Source: Planctomycetota bacterium
Lineage (GTDB): Bacteria > Planctomycetota > PUPC01 > DSUN01
DNA: 20,048 bases
Assembly: GCA_016872875.1 (NCBI GenBank)
Contig: VGYW01000110.1
Location: 1-20,048, forward strand
Direction of reading: 5' to 3'
Positions 1 to 6,591 of this stretch are shown here, in pieces. The first letter of the stretch is position 1, and the number at the start of each line of letters is the position of its first letter. The position numbers and the translations under genes are program-made. The notes under the pieces were generated by a model. That model saw only the letters and a program-made list of their open reading frames with translations. It was not told the origin of the DNA and made no database searches.

Positions 1-2
1 GC

Positions 3-263
3 ATCCTTGCCACCGACCTCGCCTACTTCCGCACCAATCGAGCCGGACTCCAATACCCCATCTTCCGCCAGCACGGCTGGCCCACCGGCTCCAGCATCAT
101 CGAGAGCACCGTCAAACAACTCGGCAAGCGAGTCAAGGGGACCGAAAAGTTCTGGAGCCTCCCAGGTGCCGAGCAAACCCTCCAGGTCGTTGCTCACCTC
201 GCTTCCACCGACGGCTCCTGGGACCGCTTCTGGGATGCCCACCCCCTCACCTCAGCACCGTAG
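3..263 (+). CDS. Transposase, C-terminal fragment (ISKra4-like), 5' end outside window
   Basis: An open frame enters from the left edge and runs 86 codons to a TAG. The translation contains GLQYPIFRQHGWPTGSSIIE followed by STVKQLGKRVKG, a tryptophan and a closing WDRFWDAH. That is the layout of the end of ISKra4-type DDE transposases, where a G-S-G-x-x-E motif carries the last catalytic acid and is followed by a K/R-rich segment and a closing FW. Here the glycine-serine motif reads GSSIIE, so the presumed catalytic Glu is present. Whether the element is intact cannot be judged because its start lies outside the window. No terminal inverted repeat is visible in the 4 bp before the next gene's stop codon. 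A related DDE family is possible; the assignment rests on motif resemblance only. Confidence 0.6.
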   Translation: MLATDLAYFRTNRAGLQYPIFRQHGWPTGSSIIESTVKQLGKRVKGTEKFWSLPGAEQTLQVVAHLASTDGSWDRFWDAHPLTSAP

Positions 264-267
264 GAGA

Positions 268-1011
268 TTACACGCACCCCCAGACGAATGTTCCCGACGC
301 CTTGGCCAGGGAATCGAGGAGTTCCTCCACCCTGGCCGGGCCTGCCCGAAGCGTGACCCGCTTGTGGAAAAGCTCGGTGTGGTAAGGCTCGCGGAAGTCG
401 GCCGGATGGAAGTTCTCGTAGCAGAAGTGCAGGCCCGATTCGTCGGCCAAATCCGCCAGCACCATGCCCAGAGAGACATCGCGGACATCCAGTTGGAGCG
501 GCGCGTCGGGGACGCCAACGGCCCACAATTCCTCTCTCTTCGCCCCCCATCGTGTCGCCTGGATGGCTTTCAGCCCATCGTCGTTAACCCACGTACAATG
601 GTCCCACATCAGTTCGCCGCGCCGCTCAATCGTGGCCGGCCTGTGGCGCAGCACGGGGCACGTGCCATCATTCAGCGCCACGAGCGCATAGTAGTAGCCT
701 GTGACGCGGAATACCTCCCCTGACCACCTGCGCGGGTGGTCGAACTCGACGCGGAACTGCCACCTGGCGACGTTCCTCACCGTGTCCCAACCCGAGTGCT
801 CGACGGCCTTCTGCCAGTCGAACCGCCGGGGATCGCCGTGCTCGCGAGCATAGTCTGCCCACGCGCTGCCAATCTCCATGGCCACGCCTGTGAGCAGGTT
901 TGGCTCAGCCGTAATGGACACCGGGCCGTCTTCGCTCGTCCCGCACGAGGGGATGATGGCCAGGAGCAGGGCGCCAGAGGCTATCCAAGCGCGCGATCTG
1001 GAGAGCAGCAT
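268..1011 (-). CDS. Lipoprotein with STN-like C-terminal domain
   Basis: The product is 247 residues from an ATG at 1011; an upstream in-frame start is possible but would put 17 residues before the signal peptide. Residues 1-22 are a hydrophobic signal ending in IIPS-C, a lipobox-like site with Cys23 as the lipidated residue. Residues 24-170 match nothing I recognise. The last ~75 residues (LQLDVRDVSLGMVLADLADE, then VTLRAG and VEELLDSLAKASG) look like a secretin/TonB short N-terminal (STN) domain. Such domains usually sit in secretins or TonB-dependent receptors, so finding one as the C-terminus of a lipoprotein is less usual. The stop lies 4 bp from the transposase fragment's stop, so insertion could have trimmed the C-terminus. 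An AGGTGG sequence about 9 bases upstream may be the ribosome site. Function unknown. Confidence 0.65.
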   Translation of the reverse strand: MLLSRSRAWIASGALLLAIIPSCGTSEDGPVSITAEPNLLTGVAMEIGSAWADYAREHGDPRRFDWQKAVEHSGWDTVRNVARWQFRVEFDHPRRWSGEVFRVTGYYYALVALNDGTCPVLRHRPATIERRGELMWDHCTWVNDDGLKAIQATRWGAKREELWAVGVPDAPLQLDVRDVSLGMVLADLADESGLHFCYENFHPADFREPYHTELFHKRVTLRAGPARVEELLDSLAKASGTFVWGCV

Positions 1012-1120
1012 GCTCAGTTCCCACCTGATTGGCCCGCGCCATCGCCCCACCCCGTGAGCCAATGCTACTCGCGCAGGGACGAGGAGTCAAGAGGCAGCGA
1101 GGCGGAGATGGGCGACCGTG

Positions 1121-1143
1121 GGGACACGCGGCTCGCGTGTCCC
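1121..1143. repeat. Perfect 10-bp hairpin
   Basis: GGGACACGCG, a 3-base loop (gct) and CGCGTGTCCC form a perfect stem. There is no T-tract on either side, so a classic intrinsic terminator is unlikely. It resembles the short GC-rich palindromes dispersed through other intergenic gaps of this window. Confidence 0.7.
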
Positions 1144-1268
1144 GCGACGACGGAAGACGACAGACCAGCCGCCTGTCGCTACGACCGTGGCTGCCAAGCA
1201 GGGGTTGGGTGAAGATGGGGCGAAAGTTGAGACCTGGCACCAGGGCGCGAAAGAGCGCGCGACTCTGC

Positions 1269-1372
1269 AAAGTCTGCGCGAGACTGAGCCGGAATGCGGG
1301 GAATCGCCGATCTGCGAGTCTGGAACTCGGGAAAGTCGTACGAGACTGAGCCGGAAGGCCCCAAATCGCCAA
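1269..1372. repeat. Imperfect ~40-bp direct repeat
   Basis: Two copies about 62 bp apart both contain AAAGTC, then CGAGACTGAGCCGGAA (1279-1294 and 1341-1356), then AATCGCC. They differ by a few substitutions and one indel. The function is unknown, and the copy number of two makes CRISPR or iteron interpretations unlikely. Confidence 0.65.
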
Positions 1373-1490
1373 ACGGCGAGTCGAGTGGGGCGTGGCCGTG
1401 GACGCAAGTTGAAGCGGAGGTTGGACATGCGTAGCGACAAGCGTTCCACTTGTCGAGCGCCGAGAGGAGCCGCAAGCTGGACGCTCGCGG

Positions 1491-2186
1491 TTATGGGGCG
1501 GCGTCGGGCGGCGGGGTGCGGGGGGTGGTGGGATGGCGGACGTCGCGGCCCTGGATGAGGTAGATGACGTCTTCGGCGATGTTGGTGGCGTGGTCGGCGA
1601 TCCGCTCGAGGTGCCGGGCGATGAGGATGAGGGCGAGGGCGCGCTCAATGGTGTGCGGGTCGGACATCATGTAGGTGAGCAGCTCGCGGAGCACCTGGTC
1701 CTTCAGGCCGTCCACCTGGTCGTCCGTGAGGATGACTTTCTGGGCGAGGAGGACGTCGCCTGTGACGAAGGCGTGGAGTGCCTCGCGGACCATCTGGCGG
1801 CTGAGGTCGGCCATGCGGGGGATGTCAATGAGCGGCTTGAGGGGCGGCTGCTGGACGAGGACGTGGACGTTTTCGGTGATGTTGACGACGAGGTCGCCGA
1901 TGCGTTCGAGGTCGCTGTTGATCTTGGCGGCGGCGAGGATGAGGCGCAGGTCGCTCGCCACGGGCTGGCGGGTGGCGAGGAGGCGGACGACCTCTTCGTC
2001 AATCTCGATCTGGAGGCGGTTGACCTCCTCCTCGGCCTCCATGACGGCCTGGGTGGGCTTCTCGTCGCGCTCAACCAGCTCGGTGATGGCGCGGTCGATC
2101 ATCTCCTCGGCGAGGGCGGCCATGTGGAGGAGCTTCTTCTTAAGGTCGTGGAGCTCTTTGTCGAACTGGCGCTCGTGGCTGTCCAA
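1491..2186 (-). CDS. phoU: Phosphate transport system accessory protein PhoU
   Basis: PhoU is a cytoplasmic, all-helical regulator that links the Pst transporter to phosphate signalling and restrains uptake. The 231-residue product shows the two repeated three-helix PhoU units. The characteristic acidic metal-binding stretches are DLERIGDLVVNI in the first repeat and HLERIADHATNI in the second. I chose TTG at 2184-2186 (reading L/M-D-S-H-E-R) because AGGAG lies 7 bases upstream and family members begin near this point. The longer frame upstream runs into the octamer tandem repeat and is not family-like. It is the last gene of the pst block, separated from pstB2 by a 129-bp gap filled by the octamer palindrome. 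The tail after the last helix is proline/threonine rich. Confidence in the family is high. Confidence 0.95.
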   Translation of the reverse strand: MDSHERQFDKELHDLKKKLLHMAALAEEMIDRAITELVERDEKPTQAVMEAEEEVNRLQIEIDEEVVRLLATRQPVASDLRLILAAAKINSDLERIGDLVVNITENVHVLVQQPPLKPLIDIPRMADLSRQMVREALHAFVTGDVLLAQKVILTDDQVDGLKDQVLRELLTYMMSDPHTIERALALILIARHLERIADHATNIAEDVIYLIQGRDVRHPTTPRTPPPDAAP

Positions 2187-2208
2187 GGGCTTTCTCCTAT
2201 CCGAAAGG

Positions 2209-2308
2209 GGATGGTTGGATGGTTGGATGAATGGATGAATGCAGGAATCATCAGCGGCCCTTTCTTTCATTCATCCAAACATCCACCCATCCATTCATCC
2301 AATCATCC
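2209..2308. repeat. Octamer tandem palindrome, copy 1 (GGATGRNT unit)
   Basis: The left arm (2209-2240) is four head-to-tail octamers: GGATGGTT twice, then GGATGAAT twice. The right arm (2269-2308) is five octamers on the opposite strand with variants GGATGATT, GGATGAAT, GGATGGGT, GGATGTTT and GGATGAAT. The two arrays can pair into a long imperfect stem around a ~28-base loop. The element sits between pstB2 and phoU, so it would form a hairpin in their shared transcript. The same unit recurs at 9477-9563, 14627-14770 and at the right edge of the window. Confidence 0.92.
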
Positions 2309-2315
2309 GCGTGGC

Positions 2316-3071
2316 TCATCCGTAGCGGCCGGTCACGTAGGCCTCCGTGCGCGGGTCGCAGGGCGCGGTGAAGAGCTTGTCGGTCGGCCCGAACTCGATG
2401 AGCTCGCCGAGGAGCATGAAGCCGGTCTCGCGCGAGACGCGCGCCGCCTGCTGCATGTTGTGGGTGACGATGACGATGGTGTAGTGGCGTGCGAGCTGGC
2501 GCATGAGCTCCTCGACGTGCTCGGTGGCGATGGGGTCGAGGGCCGAGCAGGGCTCGTCCATGAGGACGACCTCCGGCTCGACGGCGACGACGCGCGAGAT
2601 GCACAGGCGCTGCTGCTGCTCGGGGGCCAGGTCGAGGGCTGGGGCGTGCAGGCGGTCCTTCAGCGTGTCCCAGAGCGCGGTGGCGCGGAGGCCCCGCTCC
2701 ACGATAGCCGCAAGGTCGGCCTTCCCTTTGATGCCGTGGACGCGTGGGCCGTAGGCCACGTTGTCGAAGACCGACAGCGGGAAGGGGTTTGGCCGCTGGA
2801 AGACCATGCCCACCCGCTTGCGCAGCTCGGTGAGGGGCATCCAGGGAGCGTAGATGTCCTGGCCATCGAGCAGAATCTGGCCCTCTGTGCGAACCCTGGG
2901 GATCAGCTCGTTCATCCTGTTGAGGCAGCGGAGCAGGGTGGACTTTCCGCACCCTGACGGGCCGATGATGGCGGTGATTGACTGGGGCCGGATCGAGATG
3001 TTCACGTCCTTCAGGGCCTGAAACGCCCCGTAGAACAAGTCCAGCTTCAGCGACTGGATTTTTGCGTTCAT
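2316..3071 (-). CDS. pstB: Phosphate ABC transporter ATPase PstB (copy 2, degenerate signature motif)
   Basis: This is the nucleotide-binding subunit that would power the PstCA channel. The 251 residues carry a canonical Walker A (GPSGCGKST, 37-45), Q-loop (FQRPNPFP, Gln92), Walker B with catalytic Glu (LMDEP, Glu173), D-loop (SALDP) and switch His204 (VTHN). The ABC signature, normally LSGGQQQR, reads LAPEQQQR (148-155; codons of LAPEQ at 2616-2630). The Ser and both Gly that contact the ATP gamma-phosphate are therefore lost. The preferred start is ATG at 3071, one base after the TGA of the preceding pstB; TTG at 3080 is an alternative. Lying directly behind a second PstB with the reciprocal defects, it is best read as half of a heterodimer. 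The stop codon lies inside a GGATGA sequence just before the octamer repeat. Confidence 0.93.
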   Translation of the reverse strand: MNAKIQSLKLDLFYGAFQALKDVNISIRPQSITAIIGPSGCGKSTLLRCLNRMNELIPRVRTEGQILLDGQDIYAPWMPLTELRKRVGMVFQRPNPFPLSVFDNVAYGPRVHGIKGKADLAAIVERGLRATALWDTLKDRLHAPALDLAPEQQQRLCISRVVAVEPEVVLMDEPCSALDPIATEHVEELMRQLARHYTIVIVTHNMQQAARVSRETGFMLLGELIEFGPTDKLFTAPCDPRTEAYVTGRYG

Positions 3072-3072
3072 C

Positions 3073-3834
3073 TCAGCCAAAGCGTCCCGTGATGTAGTCC
3101 GCCGTGCGGTGGTGGCTTGGGTTGGTGAAGAGCTGTTGCGTTCGGGCGAGCTCGATGAGCTCGCCCATGAGGAAGAAGGCGGTGCGGTCGGAGGCCCGCG
3201 CCGCCTGCTTCGTGTTGTTGGTGACCAGGATGATCGAATACCTCTCGCGGAGGACGGCCAATGCGTCCTCGATCTTCGCGGTGGAGATGGGGTCGAGGCC
3301 CGAGCACGGCTCGTCGAGGAGGAGCACCTCGGGTTCGAGGGCGAGGACGCGTGCGAGGCACATGCGCTGCTGCTGGCCGCCCGAGAGGTTCAGCGCCGGC
3401 TCCTTCAGGCGGTCCTTCACCTCGTCCCAGAGGAAGGCGTTCTTGAGGCTCTCTTCGACCAGTTGGCCGAGCCTTGCGCGGTCGCGGGTGCCGGCCAGGC
3501 GTGGGCCGTAGGCGATGTTGTCGTAGACGGACCAGGGGAGCGGGACTGGGACGGCGTAGACCATTCCGACTCGTCGGCGGAGGGTGGCGAGGTCGGTCGG
3601 GGGGGCATAGATGTCCTGCCCGTCGAGCAGGATGCGGCCGGTCTTGGAGAAGGCGGGCTCGAGGTCGTTGAGGCGGTTCAGCGAGCGGAGGAAGGTGGTC
3701 TTGCCGCTTGAGGCCGGGCCGATGATGGCCAGCCGCTCGCGGGCGAAGACCTTGAGGGAGACGTGCTTGAGGGCCGCGGCAGAGCCGAACGACACGCAGA
3801 GGTCCTCGATTGCCAGCTTGGGTTCCGTGCTCAT
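3073..3834 (-). CDS. pstB: Phosphate ABC transporter ATPase PstB (copy 1, altered Q-loop and switch His)
   Basis: This is a second PstB-type ATPase of 253 residues. Walker A is GPASSGKTT (39-47), the signature is fully canonical (LSGGQQQR, 150-157), and Walker B retains Glu175 (LLLDEP). The Q-loop position of other PstBs (VFQ) reads VYA, so the Gln is Ala94, and the following segment PVPLPW also departs from the usual PNPFP. The switch histidine (VTHN) is replaced by Asn206 (VTNN, codon 3217-3219). These residues sense and position the gamma-phosphate and nucleophilic water, so the site built on this subunit should hydrolyse ATP poorly. The gene follows pstA across the nested palindrome at 3850-3984 and precedes the other pstB by one base. 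No strong ribosome site precedes the ATG. Orthology to PstB is clear; the asymmetric role is inferred. Confidence 0.92.
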   Translation of the reverse strand: MSTEPKLAIEDLCVSFGSAAALKHVSLKVFARERLAIIGPASSGKTTFLRSLNRLNDLEPAFSKTGRILLDGQDIYAPPTDLATLRRRVGMVYAVPVPLPWSVYDNIAYGPRLAGTRDRARLGQLVEESLKNAFLWDEVKDRLKEPALNLSGGQQQRMCLARVLALEPEVLLLDEPCSGLDPISTAKIEDALAVLRERYSIILVTNNTKQAARASDRTAFFLMGELIELARTQQLFTNPSHHRTADYITGRFG

Positions 3835-3849
3835 CGCTCAGCGCACCTT

Positions 3850-3984
3850 AGAGCGTCTAAAGGAATGAGCAAGTTCGTAGTGCGGGCTTTAGCCCGTCCC
3901 GCCAAGAGACGGCCTGAAGGCCGCACTACAAACAGGATCCCGATCTTAGCGCCCACGGGCCAGGCTCATTCCTTTAGACGCTCT
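3850..3984. repeat. Nested palindromic element, copy 1 (overlaps pstA stop)
   Basis: Outer arms of 21 bases (3850-3870 and 3964-3984) are perfect inverted copies. Inside them lies a 53-bp core (3877-3929) whose halves, GTAGTGCGGGCTTTAGCCCG and its diverged partner built on CGGCCTGAAGGCCG, are each palindromic and also pair with each other. The right outer arm contains the last codons and TAA stop of pstA (AAG-AGC-GTC-TAA). The same element recurs in opposite orientation at 11659-11795. The compound structure resembles REP/BIME-type or MITE-like repeats. Confidence 0.92.
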
Positions 3985-4810
3985 TAGCCACGAAGCGGCG
4001 CATCAGCCAGTAGGCGAAGAGGTTGATGGCCAGGATGACGACGATGAGGACCGAGGCGGTGGCGTAGGCCTTGGCCATCGAGATGCCCTCGCGGGAGAGG
4101 ACGTAGAAGTGGAGCGAGAGGGTGCGGCCGGACTCGAAGATGCTCTGGGGCAGGCCGAGGGCGGAGCCGGCGGTGAGCATCACGGCGGCCGTCTCGCTGA
4201 TGCTGCGGCCCACCGCGAGCACGATGCCCGTGGTGATGCCGGGCAGGGCGGAGCGCAGGACGACCCGCGTGACCATCTGCCAGCGGGTGCTCCCCAGGCC
4301 GAAGCTCACCTCGCGGAACGACTGCGGCACGGCGCGGATGGCCTCCTCGCTCGTCCGGATGATCGTGGGGAGGACCATGAGGGCGAGGGTGAGGGCGCCT
4401 GAGAGGACGGAGAGGCCCATGCCGAGGGTGATGACGAAGAAGACGAAGCCGAAGAGGCCGAAGATGATGGAGGGGATGCCGGCGAGGCAGTCGGCGCCGA
4501 AGCGGATGACGGCGGTGAGGCGGCCCTCGCGGGTGTATTCGGTGAGGTAGATGGCGGTGCCGAGGCCGATGGGCGCCGCGATGAGGACCGCGAGGCCCGT
4601 CACGTAGGCGGTCGCCACGACGATCGGCAGGATGCCGCCCTCGCGGCCCATCGAGCGCGGCGAGGAGCTCAAGAACTCCCACGAGACGTGCGGAAGGCCG
4701 TTCCAGAGGATGAAGGCGATGATGAAGAGGAGGACGCCGATGGTGAGCGCGGTAAGCGCCCACATCAGGCCCACCGCCGTCCGTTGCGTGGCCGCGGGCG
4801 ATACCCTCAT
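3974..4810 (-). CDS. pstA: Phosphate ABC transporter permease PstA
   Basis: This inner-membrane channel subunit pairs with PstC to pass phosphate. The 278-residue product has an N-terminal anchor (about residues 16-36) and then the five-helix ABC permease core. The cytoplasmic coupling loop is visible as FREVSFGLGSTRWQ, which docks on the ATPase. PstA-typical stretches GIPSIIFGLFG and SISETAAVMLTAG are present. The ATG at 4810 follows GGGGAGG by 7 bases. The C-terminus reads VAKSV, and KSV plus the stop are encoded by the outer arm of the nested palindrome. PstA lies 114 bp behind pstC, with an AT-rich palindrome in between. The length is normal for the family. Confidence 0.96.
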   Translation of the reverse strand: MRVSPAATQRTAVGLMWALTALTIGVLLFIIAFILWNGLPHVSWEFLSSSPRSMGREGGILPIVVATAYVTGLAVLIAAPIGLGTAIYLTEYTREGRLTAVIRFGADCLAGIPSIIFGLFGFVFFVITLGMGLSVLSGALTLALMVLPTIIRTSEEAIRAVPQSFREVSFGLGSTRWQMVTRVVLRSALPGITTGIVLAVGRSISETAAVMLTAGSALGLPQSIFESGRTLSLHFYVLSREGISMAKAYATASVLIVVILAINLFAYWLMRRFVAKSV

Positions 4811-4852
4811 CGGTGGGCCTCCCCTTGGTCGTGAGGGCGGAAGAGAAGAGAG

Positions 4853-4931
4853 AAGGTAAAATGATTATGGGTAAAATGATAAGGGAATTGAATCTGGGTT
4901 CGGATTATTTTGCCGACAATCATTTTACCTT
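4853..4931. repeat. AT-rich two-unit palindrome (overlaps pstC stop)
   Basis: Perfect 14-base outer arms (AAGGTAAAATGATT at 4853-4866 and its complement at 4918-4931) are each followed inward by a second, slightly diverged copy of the GGTAAAATGAT unit (4869-4880 and the complement of 4904-4914). Each arm is thus a two-unit tandem array. The right arm contains the TAA stop of pstC (AGG-TAA). The AT-rich composition contrasts with the GC-rich genes around it. Confidence 0.85.
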
Positions 4932-5779
4932 TTTCCTCTTGCCCGCCGACGCGAGAGGGCGAGCGCGACGGTGTTGAGGGCCATGATGAGGACGAAGAGG
5001 ACGACGCCTGTGGCGAAGAGGGCCTGGCGGTGGTCGCCCGCCGCGTAGCCCATCTCGAGGGCGATGTTGCTCGTGAGCGTGCGGACCGGGTCGAGCGGCC
5101 CCTGGGGCAGGGCGAGGGTGTTGCCGGCGACCATGATGACGGCCATCGTCTCGCCGATGGCCCGGCCCATGCCCAGGATGACGGCGGCGACGATGCCCGA
5201 GCGTGCGGCGCGGAGCATCACCATGTGGGCCGTCTGCCACTCCGTCGCGCCCAGGGCCAGCGAGCCCTCGTAGTAGGGGCGCGGCACCGCCTGAAGCGCG
5301 TCCACCGAGATGCTGATGACCGTCGGCAGCACCATGATGCCGAGCACGATGGAGGCGGCGAGCACCGAGAGGCCGCAGCCGCCCAGGTTATCGCGGATGA
5401 AGGGGACGAGGACGACAACGCCCATGAAGCCGTAGACGACCGAAGGGATGCCCGCGAGAAGCTCGATGGCCGGCTTGAGGACGCCGACGAGCCGCAGCGG
5501 GCAGAACTGCGTGAGGAGGACCGCCACGCCGACGCCGAAGACCACGCCGATGACCATGGCACCCGCGGTGACGGCGAGGGAGCCGACGATCATGGGGAAG
5601 ATGCCGAACTGCCCCTCGCGCGGATACCAGTCGCTTGAGAAGATGAACTTGCCGACGCCGACCTTCATCATCAGGGGAAAGCCCTCCCGGAAGATGAAGG
5701 CGGTGATGAGCGCCAGCCCGGCAATGGCGGCGAACGCCATCACGGCCAGCGTCGCCCGGATGAGCCGCTCTTTCCTCAC
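4925..5779 (-). CDS. pstC: Phosphate ABC transporter permease PstC
   Basis: This is the second inner-membrane permease of the Pst complex, 284 residues. An N-terminal helix (about 9-29) is followed by a periplasmic segment containing FSSDWYPREGQFGIFPMIVG, typical of PstC. Further helices follow, as does the coupling loop YYEGSLALGATEWQ. The GIPSVVYGFMG and AIGETMAVIMVAGN stretches match the family core. The start is GTG at 5777-5779, which overlaps the TGA of pstS1 (GTGA), so translation is probably coupled to the binding protein. The TAA stop lies in the arm of the AT-rich palindrome. Nothing in the coupling region looks degenerate, unlike the two ATPases. Confidence 0.96.
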   Translation of the reverse strand: MRKERLIRATLAVMAFAAIAGLALITAFIFREGFPLMMKVGVGKFIFSSDWYPREGQFGIFPMIVGSLAVTAGAMVIGVVFGVGVAVLLTQFCPLRLVGVLKPAIELLAGIPSVVYGFMGVVVLVPFIRDNLGGCGLSVLAASIVLGIMVLPTVISISVDALQAVPRPYYEGSLALGATEWQTAHMVMLRAARSGIVAAVILGMGRAIGETMAVIMVAGNTLALPQGPLDPVRTLTSNIALEMGYAAGDHRQALFATGVVLFVLIMALNTVALALSRRRARGKR

Positions 5780-6570
5780 TTGGCCCGGACCAGCCCTTCT
5801 TTTTCCAGGATTGCCTGCGCCGGCGGCGAGAGGACGAACTTGATGAACTTCTCCGCCGCTTCGCCCGGCGTGCCCTTCACCACGAAGAGGAACGGCCGCA
5901 CCAGCGGATACTTGCCGTCCAGCACCTCTTCCGCCGTCGGCTTCACGCCGTCCACCGTCAACGCCTTTAGCTCGCCGTGGACCAGCCCGAGCGACATATA
6001 GCCGACCGCGTCCTTGTTCCCCTTCACCAGTTGCTTCACCGTGCCGTTCGACTCCTGGGTGATCGCGGTGGGTGCGATGCGGGCCTTGCCCATCACGAGG
6101 TGTTCGAATGCCTCGCGGGTGCCCGAGCCCTCCTCGCGGGTGACGAGGATGATCTTCCTGTCCTCGCCACCCACCTCCTTCCAGTTCTTCACCTTGCCCT
6201 CGTAGATTTCGCGCACCTGGTCGCGGGTCAGGGCGTTCACCTTGTTGGCGTGGTTCACCACGACGGCGATGGCGTCGCGGGCGATGGTCTGGGTCTCGAA
6301 ACCGGTCTCCTCGGGGTTGAGGGAGCGGGAGCAGGTGCCGATCTGAGCGACGCCGTTGGCGACGGCCTGAATGCCTGCGGTGGAGCCGCCGCCCTGGACC
6401 TCCACGTAGATGCCAGGGTTGTTGCGGTTGAACTCGTCGGCGAGCATCTCGGCGAAGGGCTGGACCGAGGTGGAGCCTACGACGCGGACCACTTCACCCT
6501 TGCGGCCCCCGCAGCCCAGGAAGAGCGCGGCCAGGCCCGCCGCGGCCACTGCGAACCACACTTGTCGCAT
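5776..6570 (-). CDS. pstS: Phosphate-binding lipoprotein PstS (copy 1)
   Basis: This periplasmic solute-binding protein delivers phosphate to PstCA. The 264 residues start at ATG 6570, with AGGAGAGGA just upstream. The signal peptide ends LFLG-C, so Cys20 should be lipidated and membrane-anchored. The mature protein begins with VVRVVGSTSVQPFAE and contains VQGGGSTAGIQAV, TREEGSGTREAFE and ITQESNGTV. Their Ser/Thr/Arg side chains form the phosphate cage in this family. The C-terminus is intact (FVLSPPAQAILEKEGLVRAK), which gives a reference for its truncated neighbour. It lies 21 bp after pstS2 and overlaps pstC by 4 bases. Short members of this length are common outside enterobacteria. Confidence 0.95.
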   Translation of the reverse strand: MRQVWFAVAAAGLAALFLGCGGRKGEVVRVVGSTSVQPFAEMLADEFNRNNPGIYVEVQGGGSTAGIQAVANGVAQIGTCSRSLNPEETGFETQTIARDAIAVVVNHANKVNALTRDQVREIYEGKVKNWKEVGGEDRKIILVTREEGSGTREAFEHLVMGKARIAPTAITQESNGTVKQLVKGNKDAVGYMSLGLVHGELKALTVDGVKPTAEEVLDGKYPLVRPFLFVVKGTPGEAAEKFIKFVLSPPAQAILEKEGLVRAK

Positions 6571-6591
6571 TGCGCATCCTCTCCTGCTCAA

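Larger units (their letters stand above)
1012..1490. other. Non-coding gap with several palindromes and a direct repeat
   Basis: No convincing gene lies in these 479 bases; open frames on either strand have arginine- or serine-rich compositions typical of GC-rich shadows. The gap does hold a perfect 10-bp stem at 1121-1143. A distant 10-bp inverted pair (TGTCGCTACG at 1174-1183 and its complement at 1430-1439) brackets a direct repeat at 1269-1372. A 6-bp stem lies at 1436-1454. I see no clear promoter for the lipoprotein gene. Confidence 0.6.

Noticed and set aside
2209..2308. CRISPR array
   Set aside because: Units are 8 bp, contiguous without spacers, and arranged as an inverted pair; no cas genes are nearby.
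1533..2957. A 474-codon open frame on the plus strand across phoU and pstB
   Set aside because: It is antisense to two clear family members, has a Val/Asp/Glu/Gly-skewed composition typical of the complement of GC-rich genes, and runs through the octamer repeat.
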